A DNA stretch of 64,000 nt. It comes from Pseudomonas sp. Bc-h. Its GTDB lineage: Bacteria; Pseudomonadota; Gammaproteobacteria; Pseudomonadales; Pseudomonadaceae. The DNA is taken from NCBI RefSeq assembly GCF_002080045.1, contig NZ_MUIN01000006.1:1-64000 (forward strand). Direction: 5' to 3'. A model generated the notes under the pieces. It was not told the DNA's origin, did not search any database, and saw nothing but the letters and a program-made list of their open reading frames with translations. Below are positions 62,498 to 64,000 of this stretch, one piece after another (positions within the stretch are counted from its first letter, which is position 1; each line of letters opens with the position of its first letter). Position numbers and translations under genes: made by a program.

Positions 62498-62781
62498 GGT
62501 GGCCTCAGTTGTTGTCATTTTTTAATTGAGGGTACGACCTTGTGGGTCGGTCCCGCGGATACTTATGCAGGCGCCATACCCAAAGCAAGATGCTGGCGCC
62601 AATCAAGTGTCAAAGAGTGGCACGAACGTACACGAATGTCGCAAAACTATAATTTTTGACGCGGTTGAACGTTTGCGTGTCGCATAACGGTATCTTTGTG
62701 GCACCAATCTGGTGCGTCGCGACGTTGCGAATGCACCCGACTGAGCCACAAGTGTTACTTGACTGTTGTTTTTTTGTGGGG
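62498..62781. other. 284-bp gap between dppA copies
   Basis: No gene. GGCGCC-N19-GGCGCC at 62569-62599 can form a leader hairpin for the copy at 62497. A perfect TTGACA -35 box lies on the minus strand at 62608-62613 but its spacing leads to no good -10. AAAATTATAG lies nearby. I see no clear terminator after the 62782 copy. Confidence 0.5.
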
Positions 62782-64000
62782 CTACCTGGCGAGGCTCACG
62801 CCATAAAAGGGTGTCAGGCCAAACGGGCTGAGTTTGAAGTCCTGTACCTCCTTGCGCATGGGTTGGAATACCTTGGAGTTGGCAATCGGCGTGATCGGCA
62901 CGTCGTTTTTCAGGATGTTCTGAGCTTGCTGATACAACTTGATGCGTTCGTCACGATCAGCCGTCAGCTTTGCATGGGTCACCAGTTTGTCGTAGCCGGT
63001 ATTGCACCATTTGGCGTAGTTGCTGCCATTGACCGCAGCACAGCTGTAGAGCACGCCGAGCCAGTTGTCCGGGTCGCCGTTGTCGCCTGTCCAGCCATAG
63101 ATCATCACATCGTGCTCGCCCGCTTTGGCGCGCTTGATGTACTCGCCCCATTCATAACTGACGATATTGGCCTTGATGCCGATCTTCGCCCAATCGGACT
63201 GAATCATCTGCGCCGACATTCGCGCATTCGGGTTGGAAGCGCGCTGCACGGTCATGGCCCACAGATTGATCTGGGTACCTTCCTTTACGCCGGCTTCTTT
63301 GAGCAGCTGTTTCGCTTTCTCCGGGTCATGAGGTGCGTCCTTGATGTTCGGGTCATAACTCCACTGCGCAGGAGGCAGGGCGTTCTGCGCCAGCTGGCCA
63401 GCGCCCTGGTACACCGCCTTGATGATGGCCGGTTTGTCGATGGCCATGTCCAGCGCCTGACGCACCTTGAGCTGGTCCAGCGGCGGATGGGTGACGTTGT
63501 AGGCCAGGAAGCCCAGGTTGAAACCGGCCTGGCTCAGCACCTTCAGATTCGGGTCCTTCTGCGCTTCTTCGATGTCCTGCGGGCGTGGATAGCCGCTGAC
63601 CTGACATTCACCTGTCTTGAGCTTCTGCAGGCGAGTGGCAGAGTCGGTGTTGATCGAGAAGATCAGGTTGTCGAGCTTCACGTCCTCCGGTTTCCAGTAG
63701 TCTTTGTTGCCGACGTAACGGATCTGCGCGTCCTTCTGATAACGCTTGAACACGAAAGGCCCGGTGCCGATGGGCTTCTGATTGATGTCGCCTGCCTTGC
63801 CTTCCTTGAGCAATTGAGCTGCATATTCGGCAGACTGGATCGATGCGAAGCTCATCGCCAGGTTCTGGATGAATGCCGCATCGATGTTGTTCAGGTGAAA
63901 GCGAACCGTTTGGTCGTCCACCTTCTCGACCTGCTTGATGGTGGTGTTCATGCCCATGTCGGTGAAGTAGGGCGACTCGGAGGGGTAGGCCTTGCGAAAC
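62782..64000 (-). CDS. dppA: Dipeptide/oligopeptide-binding protein (DppA type), fourth copy, 5' part outside window
   Basis: A family-5 binding protein whose start lies beyond 64000; about 406 residues to the C-terminus are visible (the frame continues unbroken to the edge, through RKAYPSESPYFTD). It follows the 60869 copy closely: GTGPFVFKRYQKDAQIRYVGNKDYWKPEDV, EWGEYIKRAKAGEHDVMIYGWTGDNGDPDNWLG, ending SPFGLTPFYGVSLAR. It is the upstream-most gene of a run of four dppA genes on the same strand. Confidence 0.93.
   Translation of the reverse strand, partial: FRKAYPSESPYFTDMGMNTTIKQVEKVDDQTVRFHLNNIDAAFIQNLAMSFASIQSAEYAAQLLKEGKAGDINQKPIGTGPFVFKRYQKDAQIRYVGNKDYWKPEDVKLDNLIFSINTDSATRLQKLKTGECQVSGYPRPQDIEEAQKDPNLKVLSQAGFNLGFLAYNVTHPPLDQLKVRQALDMAIDKPAIIKAVYQGAGQLAQNALPPAQWSYDPNIKDAPHDPEKAKQLLKEAGVKEGTQINLWAMTVQRASNPNARMSAQMIQSDWAKIGIKANIVSYEWGEYIKRAKAGEHDVMIYGWTGDNGDPDNWLGVLYSCAAVNGSNYAKWCNTGYDKLVTHAKLTADRDERIKLYQQAQNILKNDVPITPIANSKVFQPMRKEVQDFKLSPFGLTPFYGVSLAR

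Noticed and set aside
60968..62659. 563-codon open frame on the plus strand opposite a dppA copy
   Set aside because: The dppA reading has a signal peptide and the family-5 binding-protein pattern; the opposite frame does not resemble any family.
1..64000. CRISPR arrays, tRNA genes, transposases or prophage genes
   Set aside because: I looked for short regular direct repeats, cloverleaf anticodon arms and transposase motifs and found none. The short repeats present are REP families.

Overview
The window looks like chromosomal DNA of a Pseudomonas from the fluorescens/syringae side of the genus. The reasons are the Pseudomonas-type 3' end of a 5S rRNA at position 1, the ptrA-less recC-recB-recD order, four families of Pseudomonas REP-type repeats between genes, and an overall high-GC coding style. 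As I remember the P. aeruginosa gene order, the right half (speC, a Sel1 gene, piuC, piuA, a PiuB-like oxidoreductase, then dppF-D-C-B-A, an OprD-type porin and further dppA copies) matches the PA4519 to PA4496 region. I had no database access, so family names rest on reading motifs and on recalled homologues.

Layout. 1-58 is the end of an rRNA operon with its terminator. 182-9449 is recC-recB-recD, each pair overlapping by ATGA. 9453-9725 is a Rof-like Rho-binding protein. 9780-14387 (minus strand) is a catabolic/transport operon: sugar-phosphate-isomerase-like protein, 2-oxoglutarate/Fe(II) oxygenase, amino-acid-type binding protein, and a single polypeptide joining an ABC permease to its ATPase. 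14926-20200 holds a LysR regulator divergent from an MHS transporter-mmsA-mmsB module. 20400-24653 holds an ArgH-like lyase, a glutaredoxin and a cynR/cynT-cynS cyanate module. 24759-33306 is a patchwork of small accessory units: a cupin, LysR/TauE, MdaB, a GST with a divergent TetR, two more LysR genes, an EamA transporter and an epimerase. 33472-36906 has a periplasmic gamma-glutamyltransferase and release factor RF3. 37252-40776 is an OpuC-type osmoprotectant importer.

41036-42648 is an orphan type VI secretion pair. A PAAR-TTR-like-amidase effector carries the full set of T7-lysozyme-type catalytic residues. It is followed, with an ATGA overlap, by a small secreted protein that is probably its immunity protein. 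43080-44485 is an ornithine/lysine decarboxylase gene whose leader holds a candidate promoter, an intrinsic-terminator-like hairpin and two upstream small ORFs. One of these has a strong ribosome-binding site and overlaps the start of the decarboxylase out of frame. 44570-51390 is an iron cluster (Sel1 protein, PiuC, PiuA, PiuB-like flavoreductase) with Fur-box-like sites. 51735-64000 is a dipeptide/oligopeptide uptake locus with one transporter (dppBCDF), an OprD-family porin and four binding-protein genes, the last cut by the window edge.

The most interesting items are the T6SS effector/immunity pair, the speC leader, the uncharacterised isomerase-oxygenase-transporter operon with a 26-bp palindrome upstream, and the GST/TetR pair with two near-identical palindromic operators.
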